Below, in pieces: positions 1 to 7,764 of a stretch of 64,000 bases of DNA. The notes beneath the pieces are model-generated. The model saw only the letters and a program-made list of their open reading frames with translations, searched no databases and was not told the origin of the DNA. The DNA is taken from assembly GCA_031553395.1 (NCBI GenBank), contig JAVBLR010000017.1, positions 1-64,000 of the forward strand. The letters are read 5' to 3'. The stretch is from WRGA01 sp031553395. Lineage in GTDB: Bacteria; Bacteroidota; Bacteroidia; Bacteroidales; WRGA01. Position 1 is the first letter of the stretch. Each line of letters opens with the position of its first letter. A program made the position numbers and the translations under genes.

Positions 1-132
1 ATTTTCCGGCAAAGAAATACGCTTGTTTTGATATAGAAAAATATTTAATCATTTAATTATCAACAAATAATAACTTTTTCTGTTGATAAGTAGCTCCTTT
101 TTTTTATTTTTTCCCACAAAATCTTCCGAACA

Positions 133-420
133 CTCGTAACAACATGTCCGCCGCGGCAGGTTGTCTTCGCTTTGTTGCGGTTAAAAGCATGCCTCCGGCC
201 AGCAATTATTTCACGCTTCGCATTAATTGCATTTTTTCTATTGTTACCAGAATAATGATTAAATCTGTTATTAGCCCACTCATTCCTGCATAATTTCTTG
301 CGCCTGAATACAAGTAATCTTCTGCTTTTTCAATTATTCCTGATAATCTGTACTCATACTTATTTTCGTTGTTTGCTGGTCGGAGGCCTGCTTTTAACTG
401 CGACAAAGCGCAGACACCCG
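133..420. repeat. Imperfect inverted repeat in the leader region of the first gene
   Basis: Two arms face each other: about 155-200 (reverse strand reads GGCCGGAGGCATGCTTTTAA) and about 378-420 (forward strand reads GGTCGGAGGCCTGCTTTTAA). Both continue into a matching AAAGCG(A/C)AGACA stretch. The same unit appears again at about 6836-6880. Outside the left arm, about 140-160 on the reverse strand resembles the start of the repeats at 1679 and 7611 (GCGGCGGACATGTTGTT). A 96-codon reading frame on the minus strand covers most of this stretch, but it reads through the repeat itself and I see no protein family in it, so I do not call a gene here. Confidence 0.6.
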
Positions 421-510
421 AACTGCGGTGAGGATAGATGTTTTTCAATTTTTTGTCATGTACTTGGCAAAAATAATTAAAATTTTCACATCGCATAAAT
501 ACATCTATAG

Positions 511-518
511 TATCTTTG
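511..518 (+). promoter_or_regulatory. Bacteroidetes -7 promoter element
   Basis: TATCTTTG matches TAnnTTTG and lies 30 bp before the ATG at 549. No TTG is visible at the usual -33 distance. Confidence 0.5.
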
Positions 519-548
519 TCTCAATAAGCACATTTTTAAAATATATTG

Positions 549-1670
549 ATGGATAAGAAAAAGATTTTAATTGATTTGAAGTTTCTGTCTAATTTGAATA
601 ACGGCTTCGGTCAGGTCTGTATGAATTATGGACGCACATGGAGCTCTATTTGTCCTGAAGACATGGAAGTAACGTTGCTAGTACCCGAAGATTACATTGG
701 CAAGTTTGGCAATAATTTGAAATATCTAAAACATTCGAAGAAATATAAATATTTTCCTTTCTTATTACCTTCTTATGATATATGGCACTCAATTACTCAA
801 AAAGTTAAGTATTTGCCTTTTAATACAAAAACAAAAAAGATCATATCTATTCATGATTTTAACTTTTTGTATGAAGAATCTGAAGAAAAAATCAGGAAGC
901 GCCTCAAACGAATGCAATTGAGAATCGATTTACATGATAAAATTACTGCAATATCGGAATATGCCAAGAAAGATATAATAAACCATATCAATTTAAAAGG
1001 AAAAGAGGTGACTGTAATCAACAATGGAGTTGAGTTTCTAGACTCTGATAAAGCCCAGATACCGGCTTTTGTTCAAACGAACATTCCCTTTTTTTTTACC
1101 ATCGGTCAGATTTGCGAGAAGAAAAACTTCCACGTTTTACTGGATTTAATGAAAATCTATCCTGAATACAATCTGTATATCGTTGGAGAAAATTTCAGGG
1201 AATATGCTCTTAAAATTAAGGAACGGGTTAAAAATGAATACATTACGAACGTTTTTCTTCCAGGGGCTATTTCTGAAAATGAAAAAATCTGGTTATATCA
1301 ACATTGCAAAGCTTTTTTATTTCCATCCAAATTTGAAGGATTCGGAGCTCCGGTTATTGAGGCTCTTGAATTTGGAAAACCTGTTTTTTCATCCCGTTAT
1401 ACATGCCTTGAAGAAACTGGCAAAGACCATGTCTATTATTGGGATAATTTTGAAGCAGAACATATGAAGGCTGTGATGGATAAAAATATTCCGGCATTCT
1501 ATGCAGATGAGCAAAAGATAGAAACTGTAAAAAATTATGCCGCAAGTTTCAGTTATGAAAGACATATCAATGCATACATCAAAATATATCAGGAAATGTG
1601 TCTCGAGAAGAAAAAAAGGAAAAATATCATTTTTAATATTTACGCTTACTTTAAAATGGCTTTTTCCTGA
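549..1670 (+). CDS. Glycosyltransferase family 4 (GT-B fold)
   Basis: A 373-residue GT4-type retaining glycosyltransferase that probably adds a sugar to a cell-surface glycan or lipid-linked intermediate. The diagnostic C-domain signature FEGFGAPVIEALEFGKPV (about residues 262-280) contains the E-x7-E nucleotide-sugar-binding pattern. The preceding SEN-EKIWLYQHCKAFLFPS stretch is also typical. The N-terminal half holds the acceptor-side Rossmann domain. A TTG three bases upstream could be read as a start, but the ATG at 549 is preferred. There is no polysaccharide cluster around it, so the acceptor cannot be predicted. The gene stands alone between repeats, which suggests movement or loss of former neighbours. 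Confidence 0.85.
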   Translation: MDKKKILIDLKFLSNLNNGFGQVCMNYGRTWSSICPEDMEVTLLVPEDYIGKFGNNLKYLKHSKKYKYFPFLLPSYDIWHSITQKVKYLPFNTKTKKIISIHDFNFLYEESEEKIRKRLKRMQLRIDLHDKITAISEYAKKDIINHINLKGKEVTVINNGVEFLDSDKAQIPAFVQTNIPFFFTIGQICEKKNFHVLLDLMKIYPEYNLYIVGENFREYALKIKERVKNEYITNVFLPGAISENEKIWLYQHCKAFLFPSKFEGFGAPVIEALEFGKPVFSSRYTCLEETGKDHVYYWDNFEAEHMKAVMDKNIPAFYADEQKIETVKNYAASFSYERHINAYIKIYQEMCLEKKKRKNIIFNIYAYFKMAFS

Positions 1671-1678
1671 ACCAGCTG

Positions 1679-1782
1679 CGGCGGACATATTGTTCGTCCG
1701 CTTGTTTATTTGAAAGGACTTGTAGTCTGGATTTTATAGAAATACCATTAAAAACGAATACTGTTTTGTTTTTTTGCATTTA
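1679..1782. repeat. Dispersed repeat, copy A
   Basis: This roughly 104-bp unit lies directly after the glycosyltransferase stop. It is clearly related to 7611-7716: both read GGCGGACAT(A/G)TTGT, then GAAAGGACTTG(T/C)AG, then TATAGAAAT(A/G)CCA, then ATACTGTTTT and a T-run. It begins with a GCGGAC/GTCCGC hairpin. It carries no coding potential. Its downstream partner at about 1890-1917 (CGTAG/CTACG hairpin followed by GTCGTGTTAAAA) resembles 6743-6785. Confidence 0.7.
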
Positions 1783-1950
1783 GGAATATTTAGTAAATTA
1801 TAATAACTCTATAAATCAATATATTAGTGTCTGTTTTTTCATGAAAATTACCCCTTTGTTGAGTGTAGCATATTACTTCATAACTGCCAAGCGTAGCATC
1901 TTACTACGTCGTGTTAAAAGAACAGCCTCGACCTTTCATTGTTTACAAAT

Positions 1951-2907
1951 TTAATCTATTTTGTTCTTCAAATAAGCTCTACTATTTTTCCTTTTTTTCC
2001 TTGAGTAATTCTTTCGGTTTGACTGTTTCGGTTGCCTTATTTCTTCTATTGGAACATTGCACATGTATATAGAGTGCTCTATACCATCGATATCCGGTAT
2101 AGGAAAATCTGATGGAAATAAAGGTTTGGGAAAATTTAACTGCTTCCGATATTCAAAATCAACGAGTCTGAATTCATCGAATAATTTACCCGGAGGTAAA
2201 GGACGGTTCTTGTCCATATACCAGTTTATGAGCGACATCAATAGTAACATTTTCCGAACATCAGAAAAGCCACTGCATTTATCCCATCCAAAAACGACCA
2301 TTCTTTTAAAAAGTGGCTTTTTTGAGGAATCAGATGGGCAATGCCGTAATGTCATAAAAAACCTTGGGAGTGAAGATCTTCCTGCAAAATATACACCTAC
2401 CTTGCTACTGCCGGATATAGATGTAACACGAAAACCACAGTCTAAGAATGATCTTTTTTTCCGAAAGAAAAATAATCGAGGGTATGTTACGGATGTGTTC
2501 TCTCTATTAAGAACAACCTTCTCTCTCCATCTGAAAATCATACCTAATACGGAAAGGAAATTAAAGAAAGAAGCTATTAGTAAAACAATGTTACCTAACA
2601 ACTCCATCCATCCACGGGTAAACAGGTCAATTATTGAATCACTGTTTTTCAATTCATATATTAGTACCAGAGAAAAAAAGGCAGTCAGTATAAAATAAAT
2701 TAAATATGTATAATTATAGGCGCCAATTACCATACGTTTATCATTAACCGACAAAACTTTTATCTGACAATCTCCTATCCTCTTTCCATCTAAAGGCTCC
2801 GGATGCCGAACAATACAAGGAGATAAGTCGCCGCAATCAAGAAAATCCAAATCAAACTTTCTGCGTTTACCAATATCCTTAGAAGATACACTTTCTACTT
2901 TATTCAT
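1951..2907 (-). CDS. Uncharacterised membrane protein
   Basis: I do not recognise this 318-residue protein. It has a basic N-terminus (KRRKFDLDF), two adjacent hydrophobic segments at about residues 66-87 (YTYLIYFILTAFFSLVLIYE) and 101-125 (LLGNIVLLIASFFNFLSVLG), then a soluble C-terminal domain of about 190 residues ending in a very basic tail (SNRKNYSRKKRKNSRAYLKN). This suggests an inner-membrane protein with a cytoplasmic domain. No signal peptide is visible. The next gene on the same strand (3007-3528) also has paired N-terminal membrane helices, so the two may act together, but nothing in the sequence proves this. Confidence 0.6.
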   Translation of the reverse strand: MNKVESVSSKDIGKRRKFDLDFLDCGDLSPCIVRHPEPLDGKRIGDCQIKVLSVNDKRMVIGAYNYTYLIYFILTAFFSLVLIYELKNSDSIIDLFTRGWMELLGNIVLLIASFFNFLSVLGMIFRWREKVVLNRENTSVTYPRLFFFRKKRSFLDCGFRVTSISGSSKVGVYFAGRSSLPRFFMTLRHCPSDSSKKPLFKRMVVFGWDKCSGFSDVRKMLLLMSLINWYMDKNRPLPPGKLFDEFRLVDFEYRKQLNFPKPLFPSDFPIPDIDGIEHSIYMCNVPIEEIRQPKQSNRKNYSRKKRKNSRAYLKNKID

Positions 2908-3006
2908 AACATATACGAATCTATTGATTTACTTACCGTGACGGATATTCGTTATTAATTTGCAGATATTTTCCGGGTTCACTGTAGAAATAAACATCAT
3001 AATAAA

Positions 3007-3528
3007 TTAACGGCTGTTTATCTTATTAAAGTAATACATTAAAATATCATCTAATTCCTTTCTATAATATAATGTTGTATATCCTTCCGAAAATGAATCA
3101 CATAACGCGGTAATTCCATTTAGTCCAACATATTCGGCATCATTAAAATAGTCAATATCACCTATCAGAACTAAAGACCCTTTAGTTGGAAAATTATTGG
3201 GAGAGAAAGTATATACTTCTTCGCTTTTTGGGTGAGTGATAAACCAAATTCCTTTAATGTTTTTGACACTGAGTTCTTCTGATTCAAAATGAGTTTTACT
3301 TACAATGCTGTCCTTATAAAATGTAATTTCAGTAAATGCCGGTTTGTAATATTTGTATACGAGCCAAATAATTGAACCTGTTGTAACCAATATCATAATG
3401 CCGGCGATAAAACCTATACTCTTACTTTTAAATAATAGAATTACTACAGCAACAAGAGCAATGGCTAAAAGAACAAGTACTAATTCTAAAATTTTACCAC
3501 CTTTTACGTGGTCGAGTTTTTTATTCAT
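3007..3528 (-). CDS. Uncharacterised small membrane protein
   Basis: A 173-residue protein with two close membrane helices (about residues 12-30 and 35-57) and a soluble C-terminal part of about 110 residues rich in beta-strand-like sequence (FTEITFYKDSIVSKTHF, VKNIKGIWFITHP). The layout resembles small bacterial membrane proteins with a PH-like cytoplasmic domain, but that is a weak inference and I name no family. It lies 99 bp upstream of the 1951-2907 gene on the same strand. The N-terminus MNKKLDHVKGG is a plausible start. Confidence 0.6.
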   Translation of the reverse strand: MNKKLDHVKGGKILELVLVLLAIALVAVVILLFKSKSIGFIAGIMILVTTGSIIWLVYKYYKPAFTEITFYKDSIVSKTHFESEELSVKNIKGIWFITHPKSEEVYTFSPNNFPTKGSLVLIGDIDYFNDAEYVGLNGITALCDSFSEGYTTLYYRKELDDILMYYFNKINSR

Positions 3529-3693
3529 ATTTTTTTAAATTTTTATCAGATTTACAACTCACAATAAGTAAAATACTGAAAAATGATTGCAGAGTATTTC
3601 ATTTCATTTTAGTCTTCAAATTTTTGTAATTGTTCAATATTATCCCAAATTCGGCGTAGATTCTTTTATGGTATCATTCATAATAGATTCTCT

Positions 3694-4602
3694 TTGAATA
3701 TTTTGTAATATAATGTATTTTATCGTAACGATTTTACATACGCTTTGAATCGTTCAAGATTAGGCCCATATCCATCACGCCGATCCGCAGCATCACTTGC
3801 TTTATATGAACACGATAATAATACATATTCGAAAGCATTGACTTCCAAGCCGGCAGAGGTAAATCTATCAGAATCTTCTGTTTTTACATAATATACAGTT
3901 ACACCACTTTCTATTTCTCCATTTTCAGATAAATTGCTATGTTTAGCAAAGAAAATGGAATGGTTGGGTACTACATCTATCCATAGATAATAAGCCCCTC
4001 CCACTAGTTTGCCGTTCCGCAATGTTGCTGATTGTAAAATAATCGGGTTTCCATATTTTTTTTCTAAGAAATTGAAGAATCGTTCGGTTTCTTGAGTATC
4101 ATAGATAGATATTTCGATACAAACAATACCATCTTGTTGCTTGTTTAAAATCAATCGTATAGCATTATACGGGGTGCCTCCATTTTTGAATTTAAAATCA
4201 TTAAAACAAAATGCTTCTACATTTCGATATTCGTATGAAGTCCTGGTAAAAAAAGAGCATGTTTCATCGTCCATTTGAGGTTTCTCTTTTACTTGAACAG
4301 TCGTAGAATCGAATGATATAGCAGTAATATCTATACGGTTTTGTGCATTACATGAAGACATCATAAACCCGAAAATAATTGAAATATAAAATAGTTTGTT
4401 TTGCATATAAAAAATAGATTAACTCGATATGATGTATTTTTCGAGATATAAACATCACATCATTTTAAATAATACACATTGCTTTAACAATGCGCAAAAA
4501 TAATATATTTCAGCTTATTACAAATTAAAATTGAAACAAGATCTGTTTGATACCGACACATTAAGCAATCAAAATTATACGATATGAACTTCGGAGGAAA
4601 CC
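3694..4602. repeat. Segmental duplication, copy 1 (pairs with 8811-9773)
   Basis: The lipoprotein gene at 3720-4406 and its flanks have a diverged direct copy at 8811-9773. Similarity extends past the coding region: downstream (ATAATGTATTTT...CGTAACGATTTTACATACGC) and about 190 bp upstream (AAAAATAGATTAACTCGATA, AATAATATATTTCAGCTTAT, ACACATTAAGCAATCAAAAT). The upstream flank is at least as well conserved as the coding part. Confidence 0.8.
3720..4406 (-). CDS. Putative lipoprotein, paralogue of 8837-9547
   Basis: A 228-residue secreted protein with a lipoprotein signal: MQNKLFYISIIFGFMMSSC followed by NAQ, with the lipobox Cys at residue 19. The mature part has no family I recognise. It shares nearly all of its length with the 236-residue protein at 8837-9547: conserved blocks are VKEKPQ, EAFCFNDFKF, RFTSAGLEVNAFEY, and the C-terminus NLERFKAYVKSLR. 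It probably sits on the periplasmic or outer-membrane surface. The two copies differ mostly in the middle third. It is preceded by a shared upstream region (see the duplication entry), so both copies may be expressed in the same way. Confidence 0.7.
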   Translation of the reverse strand: MQNKLFYISIIFGFMMSSCNAQNRIDITAISFDSTTVQVKEKPQMDDETCSFFTRTSYEYRNVEAFCFNDFKFKNGGTPYNAIRLILNKQQDGIVCIEISIYDTQETERFFNFLEKKYGNPIILQSATLRNGKLVGGAYYLWIDVVPNHSIFFAKHSNLSENGEIESGVTVYYVKTEDSDRFTSAGLEVNAFEYVLLSCSYKASDAADRRDGYGPNLERFKAYVKSLR

Positions 4603-4622
4603 GTTTTCACAAGCATAAAAAT

Positions 4623-4929
4623 AGGGCAAACGCACGAAAATATTTGTATTGACACCGATATGAAGGTTTTTAAGCTTTACCATCTGTCCGCGAAGCGGGC
4701 AAATATGAATAACCACGGGTGAAGCCCGTGGTAAACGAATACCCACCTCCCCAACAACCCCGATAGGGGTTGAATATGAACATTCGCCCCCTATCGGGGA
4801 CGTGGTGTGTGAGGCTGCTTCACGCCACGGGTTTCACCCGCGGTTATTCATATTAGCCCCTTTCAGGGACACAAACCGACATTTCCAAAACCTTCAAAAC
4901 GGACTCGTTATTCAATTTCATACGTTTGT
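4623..4929. repeat. Palindromic element with conserved ends, copy 1
   Basis: The left end (4623-4672, AGGGCAAACGCACGAAAATA and on to GATATGAAGGTTTTT) and right end (4885-4929, AACCTTCAAAACGGACTCGT and on to TTTCATACGTTTGTCC) match the ends of elements at 45373, 48194 and 51347. The core is a roughly 47-bp imperfect inverted repeat (about 4685-4731 and 4825-4871, AATATGAATAACCACGGGTG). Inside it sits a second one, CCCCGATAGGGG/CCCCTATCGGGG. The short hairpin ACCACGGG/CCCGTGGT lies at 4712-4732. No gene is present in this intergenic stretch. Confidence 0.75.
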
Positions 4930-5060
4930 CCTATACAAAAAACAGGGCAACCGCATCAAATAGTTAATTTATTAATAATCAACAACTTATAAATCAATAA
5001 TACATTTTACAAATAACTATAAATCAGTCAAATACAAGTTTTCATGCGTTTGTCTTATAC

Positions 5061-5096
5061 AAAAAAGAGATTGAATTGCAGTTCAATCTCTTTTTT
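5061..5096. promoter_or_regulatory. 15-bp-stem palindrome: terminator or operator
   Basis: AAAAAAGAGATTGAA, then TTGCAG, then TTCAATCTCTTTTTT: a perfect stem flanked by A and T runs, typical of a bidirectional intrinsic terminator. Its right half also overlaps the candidate TTG (5076-5078) that lies 19 bp before the -7 box at 5098, so it could act as an operator for the next gene. Confidence 0.6.
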
Positions 5097-5097
5097 A

Positions 5098-5105
5098 TAC
5101 TTTTG
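5098..5105 (+). promoter_or_regulatory. Bacteroidetes promoter with TTG at -33
   Basis: TACTTTTG matches TAnnTTTG. TTG at 5076-5078 is 19 bp upstream. This promoter lies downstream of an ATG at 5044 and therefore favours the start at 5131. Confidence 0.65.
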
Positions 5106-5130
5106 TATTTCAAATATTATTCATCAATTA

Positions 5131-6018
5131 ATGAAAGATTCGATTGCTTATCTGCCCGGCAACAAACAAGACGATTTAAATTTTCTGGTTAAAGAGATAT
5201 TAAGCCGGTTACCTCAAACGGAGTTTATTATCCTGTACGGCAGCTATGCAAGAGACAATTATGTTCGGCGTGGAGTGAGAGTCGAACATGATATTCCCAC
5301 CATCAAGATATCCGATTACGATATTCTGGTAATAACAAACGGCGTCAACAACAAAAAAGCGGAAACCGTTTTGGATAATGTCGAAGATTTGTTTTTCGCC
5401 AATAAAGATTTTGATCGCGACACACCTGTTCAATTTATTAATGACGACATCAAGATATTCAACAAAGCGATTAAAGAAAGCCGTTATTTTTACACACAGA
5501 TTAAGCAGGAAGGAATTATTCTGTATGACAGCGGAAAGCATAAACTGGCTCGCCGACGGAAACTCAACTTTGAAGAAATCAAACAACAAGCACAAGAGTA
5601 TTTTGATGATAAGTTTCTGAGTGCAAATGAATTTTTAGATTCCACTGAATATTTTTGTCAGAAAGAGCAATATAAGAAAGCTTCTTTTATGCTTCATCAA
5701 GCTTGTGAAAACTATTACTATTCCATTCGATTGACATTTACGTTACGAAGTAACAAACAACACAATCTTTCCAAATTATCTTCTTCCGTATGGCGATATT
5801 CCGATGATCTGGGAAATGTATTTCCACAAAATACTCTCGAAGAAAAACGTTTGTTTACATTGCTGAAAGCGGCGTATGTGGAAGCACGGTATAATCCGCA
5901 TTTTGTAGTAACCAAAGAAGATATCGATACTATTATTCCGAAAGTGAAATTATTGAGGGATATTACCGAACGAATTTGTGAAGCAAAAATCAAGGAATAT
6001 GGAGAATATAAAGAATAA
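5131..6018 (+). CDS. Nucleotidyltransferase-HEPN fusion protein
   Basis: A 295-residue protein combining an N-terminal MNT-type nucleotidyltransferase domain with a C-terminal HEPN domain. The first domain shows the polymerase-beta signature GSYARDN (about residues 37-43), followed by SDYDILV with the metal-binding aspartates. The HEPN part (about residues 165-290) has ASFMLHQACENYYYSIRLTF. In many bacteria the two domains are separate proteins of a toxin-antitoxin pair, in which the MNT protein nucleotidylates the HEPN RNase. Here they form one chain. The HEPN segment does not show a clear Rx4-6H RNase motif, so RNase activity is doubtful. The start at 5131 is chosen because an in-frame ATG at 5044 lies upstream of the promoter and inside a repeat copy. 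Confidence 0.8.
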   Translation: MKDSIAYLPGNKQDDLNFLVKEILSRLPQTEFIILYGSYARDNYVRRGVRVEHDIPTIKISDYDILVITNGVNNKKAETVLDNVEDLFFANKDFDRDTPVQFINDDIKIFNKAIKESRYFYTQIKQEGIILYDSGKHKLARRRKLNFEEIKQQAQEYFDDKFLSANEFLDSTEYFCQKEQYKKASFMLHQACENYYYSIRLTFTLRSNKQHNLSKLSSSVWRYSDDLGNVFPQNTLEEKRLFTLLKAAYVEARYNPHFVVTKEDIDTIIPKVKLLRDITERICEAKIKEYGEYKE

Positions 6019-6123
6019 CTTAACCCTGTTAGTCGGCCGTATTATATATTCTAATCGCCAAACGCACCACAATTATTTTTTACACGCTACGATGAACAGA
6101 GGGAAATATTTTCCATTCTGACC

Positions 6124-6441
6124 TTACAGATATTGTCCGACTGAATGATTATTTGCAATATAATAAACGCAATATGTATCTCCGTCGCGATTAAAAAATA
6201 CATACCACTGTGTATTTCGGTTTTTCTGATAAATTACATATTGAAGATTGTCGTCGTATTTGGAGAAAAAAGTAGGAGCAGTTTTTTTATGCTTTCGGTT
6301 TAAAGAATCCTGTATTTCATAAACTAATTCCCGCACATAATCAGTTGCCGATTCCTTAAAACCAAAATATTCCTTTTCGTAAAGTATTTCTATCAAGTCA
6401 ACGAGATAGTCTTCAACGTCCTTATGAAATTTTACGATCAT
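6124..6441 (-). CDS. Putative RelE/ParE-like toxin
   Basis: A 105-residue protein with the size and pattern of RelE-superfamily toxins: a helical N-terminus (VEDYLVDLIEILYEKEYFGF) and a C-terminal beta-sheet (NLQYVIYQKNRNTQWYVFFNRDGDTYCVYYIANNH). The family assignment rests on this pattern and on context. Its ATG overlaps the TGA of the 49-residue gene upstream (ATGA at 6438-6441), the usual arrangement of a translationally coupled antitoxin-toxin pair. Such toxins usually cleave mRNA on the ribosome or inhibit gyrase. Neither is proved here. Confidence 0.6.
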   Translation of the reverse strand: MIVKFHKDVEDYLVDLIEILYEKEYFGFKESATDYVRELVYEIQDSLNRKHKKTAPTFFSKYDDNLQYVIYQKNRNTQWYVFFNRDGDTYCVYYIANNHSVGQYL

Positions 6442-6587
6442 TTCTTATTGAAAAGGGCTTCAATTCTGGGAATCACTTTGTCAAGTAATTCATCAGCCGA
6501 AAGAAAATTCGATTTCGGATTCGCTTTTTTCATGCTTTTGGTAGTAGTTGTGTTTTTATTTTTATGAGGTGTTCTGATTTCTCTCAT
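6438..6587 (-). CDS. Small putative antitoxin partner
   Basis: A 49-residue protein, MREIRTPHKNKNTTTTKSMK and on to ...PRIEALFNKK. It is basic and threonine-rich at the N-terminus, with a short amphipathic C-terminal helix (SADELLDKVIPRIEALF). It overlaps the next gene by 4 bp (ATGA) and has a TAnnTTTG box upstream at 6607-6614. It is shorter than most antitoxins and has no DNA-binding motif I can recognise. The role as antitoxin is inferred only from operon structure. Confidence 0.5.
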   Translation of the reverse strand: MREIRTPHKNKNTTTTKSMKKANPKSNFLSADELLDKVIPRIEALFNKK

Positions 6588-6606
6588 TATATATGTTTTA
6601 GTAGTG

Positions 6607-6614
6607 CAAACTTA
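6607..6614 (-). promoter_or_regulatory. -7 element of the toxin-antitoxin-like pair
   Basis: The minus strand reads TAAGTTTG, 20 bp before the ATG at 6587. No TTG is found at the expected -33 spacing. Confidence 0.5.
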
Positions 6615-6739
6615 CTAAAAATAACAATACTTTGATTTAACTCTGAGTACAATTTATTTCGTTATTATCGGATTTTTGTTATTTGAATTCTTCGTTCGTC
6701 GCAAATTCTGCCTCTATTAAGCATAACATATCTTCTAAT

Positions 6740-6885
6740 AGTCGCTAAGTGTTCGACTTAGCATTTTACTGAGTCGTGTTAAAAACAAAGTTCTGCTTTG
6801 CGTATTTTCTCAAAGAATATTTTTTGCTTTTATTGGCCGGAGGCCTGCTTTTAACCATGGCGAAGCGCAGACACTTTGCTAAACG
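6740..6885. repeat. Dispersed repeats upstream of the DUF5362-like gene
   Basis: The hairpin CTAAGT/ACTTAG is followed by CATTTTACTGAGTCGTGTTA, which matches about 1897-1917. Further on, GGCCGGAGGCCTGCTTTTAA and CGAAGCGCAGACAC match the inverted pair at 155-200 and 378-420. The rest of 6615-6977 shows no gene. Confidence 0.6.
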
Positions 6886-6977
6886 AGGTCATTCGGCTCA
6901 TTTTAATTATTTATTGAAAAATACATCATTCGTGATGTAAAGTTTGGGTGTTTTTCGAACCATCGAAAAGAATATTC

Positions 6978-6985
6978 TATATTTG
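6978..6985 (+). promoter_or_regulatory. Bacteroidetes -7 promoter element
   Basis: TATATTTG, 46 bp upstream of the ATG at 7032. Confidence 0.5.
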
Positions 6986-7031
6986 CAAAATAACACCTGT
7001 AATATTTAATAGAACTTTTTAATCAAAATAG

Positions 7032-7520
7032 ATGGAAGAATCTACATTGTACATAACTGAAAACAATCGGCAATTGGTTATTACACCTCAGGCTCAACAG
7101 TTTTTAAAGAGCGCGGCAAATTGGGCAAAATTTCTGGCTATAATCGGATTTACATTTGTATTTATAGTCGCAATAGGTACTTATATCTTGACACTCATAA
7201 CAAAGAACCTGTCAAAAGTGCCTGATGAATCCCAACCGGATGTTTTTATGGTAACAACTTTTCTTATCATTATTTTTGTTGTAATGACCGGTTTTTATTT
7301 TTATGCTCTTTTTAAAATGTTGAAGTTTTCCAATATAACAAAAAAAGCAATCAGAACGAATGATTCGGAAACATTGACCCAAGCATTCAAATACCTCAAT
7401 ACTCACTATAAAAGTATGGGAATAATGATGATAGCATGTATGATATTATTCATTCTATATGGAATAGGCGTAGGAGCTATTATGATTTATGGCATGGGTG
7501 TTATGGTCAATACATTTTGA
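7032..7520 (+). CDS. DUF5362-like membrane protein
   Basis: A 162-residue inner-membrane protein with four hydrophobic segments (about residues 35-58, 74-97 and a long C-terminal pair from 135-160). The order is: a soluble N-terminus (LYITENNRQLVITPQAQQFL), two helices, a cytoplasmic loop with the helix KKAIRTNDSETLTQAFKYLN, then GIMMIACMILFILYGIGVGA. This matches the small Bacteroidetes membrane family I know as DUF5362, whose function is unknown. It is a single gene between repeats. Confidence 0.65.
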   Translation: MEESTLYITENNRQLVITPQAQQFLKSAANWAKFLAIIGFTFVFIVAIGTYILTLITKNLSKVPDESQPDVFMVTTFLIIIFVVMTGFYFYALFKMLKFSNITKKAIRTNDSETLTQAFKYLNTHYKSMGIMMIACMILFILYGIGVGAIMIYGMGVMVNTF

Positions 7521-7580
7521 TGCGTATTCATATTTTCCGTTGCTTATTTTACACTTTTGACTACTTACAACGCTGCTGCT

Positions 7581-7597
7581 ATGCGATTGTATCGCAT
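7581..7597. repeat. Perfect hairpin ATGCGAT/ATCGCAT
   Basis: A 7-bp perfect stem with a TGT loop lies about 60 bp after the DUF5362-like gene, just before repeat copy B. It is not followed by a clear T-run. Confidence 0.5.
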
Positions 7598-7610
7598 GGT
7601 AAATGAGCCG

Positions 7611-7716
7611 TGGCGGACATGTTGTCCATTTGCCAATTTATTCGAAAGGACTTGCAGACCGGATATTATAGAAATGCCAATTTATTAAAAATACTGTTTT
7701 TGTTTTTTTACATTTA
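7611..7716. repeat. Dispersed repeat, copy B
   Basis: A diverged copy of 1679-1782 in the same orientation (TGGCGGACATGTTGTCCATT, GAAAGGACTTGCAG, TATAGAAATGCCA, ATACTGTTTT). Both copies lie shortly after the stop codon of a plus-strand gene. Confidence 0.7.
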
Positions 7717-7764
7717 TTGTCGAACGACAAAGTCTGCCGTGACGACGCTAAAAAATTTAGTCAA

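Noticed and set aside
206..496. A 96-codon frame on the minus strand
   Set aside because: It reads across both arms of an inverted repeat and its product resembles no protein; the matching units elsewhere (6836-6880) are not coding.
2057..2698. A 213-codon plus-strand frame opposite the membrane protein at 1951-2907
   Set aside because: The minus-strand frame is longer and has proper membrane segments; the plus-strand product has no domain and is a mirror of AT-rich coding sequence.
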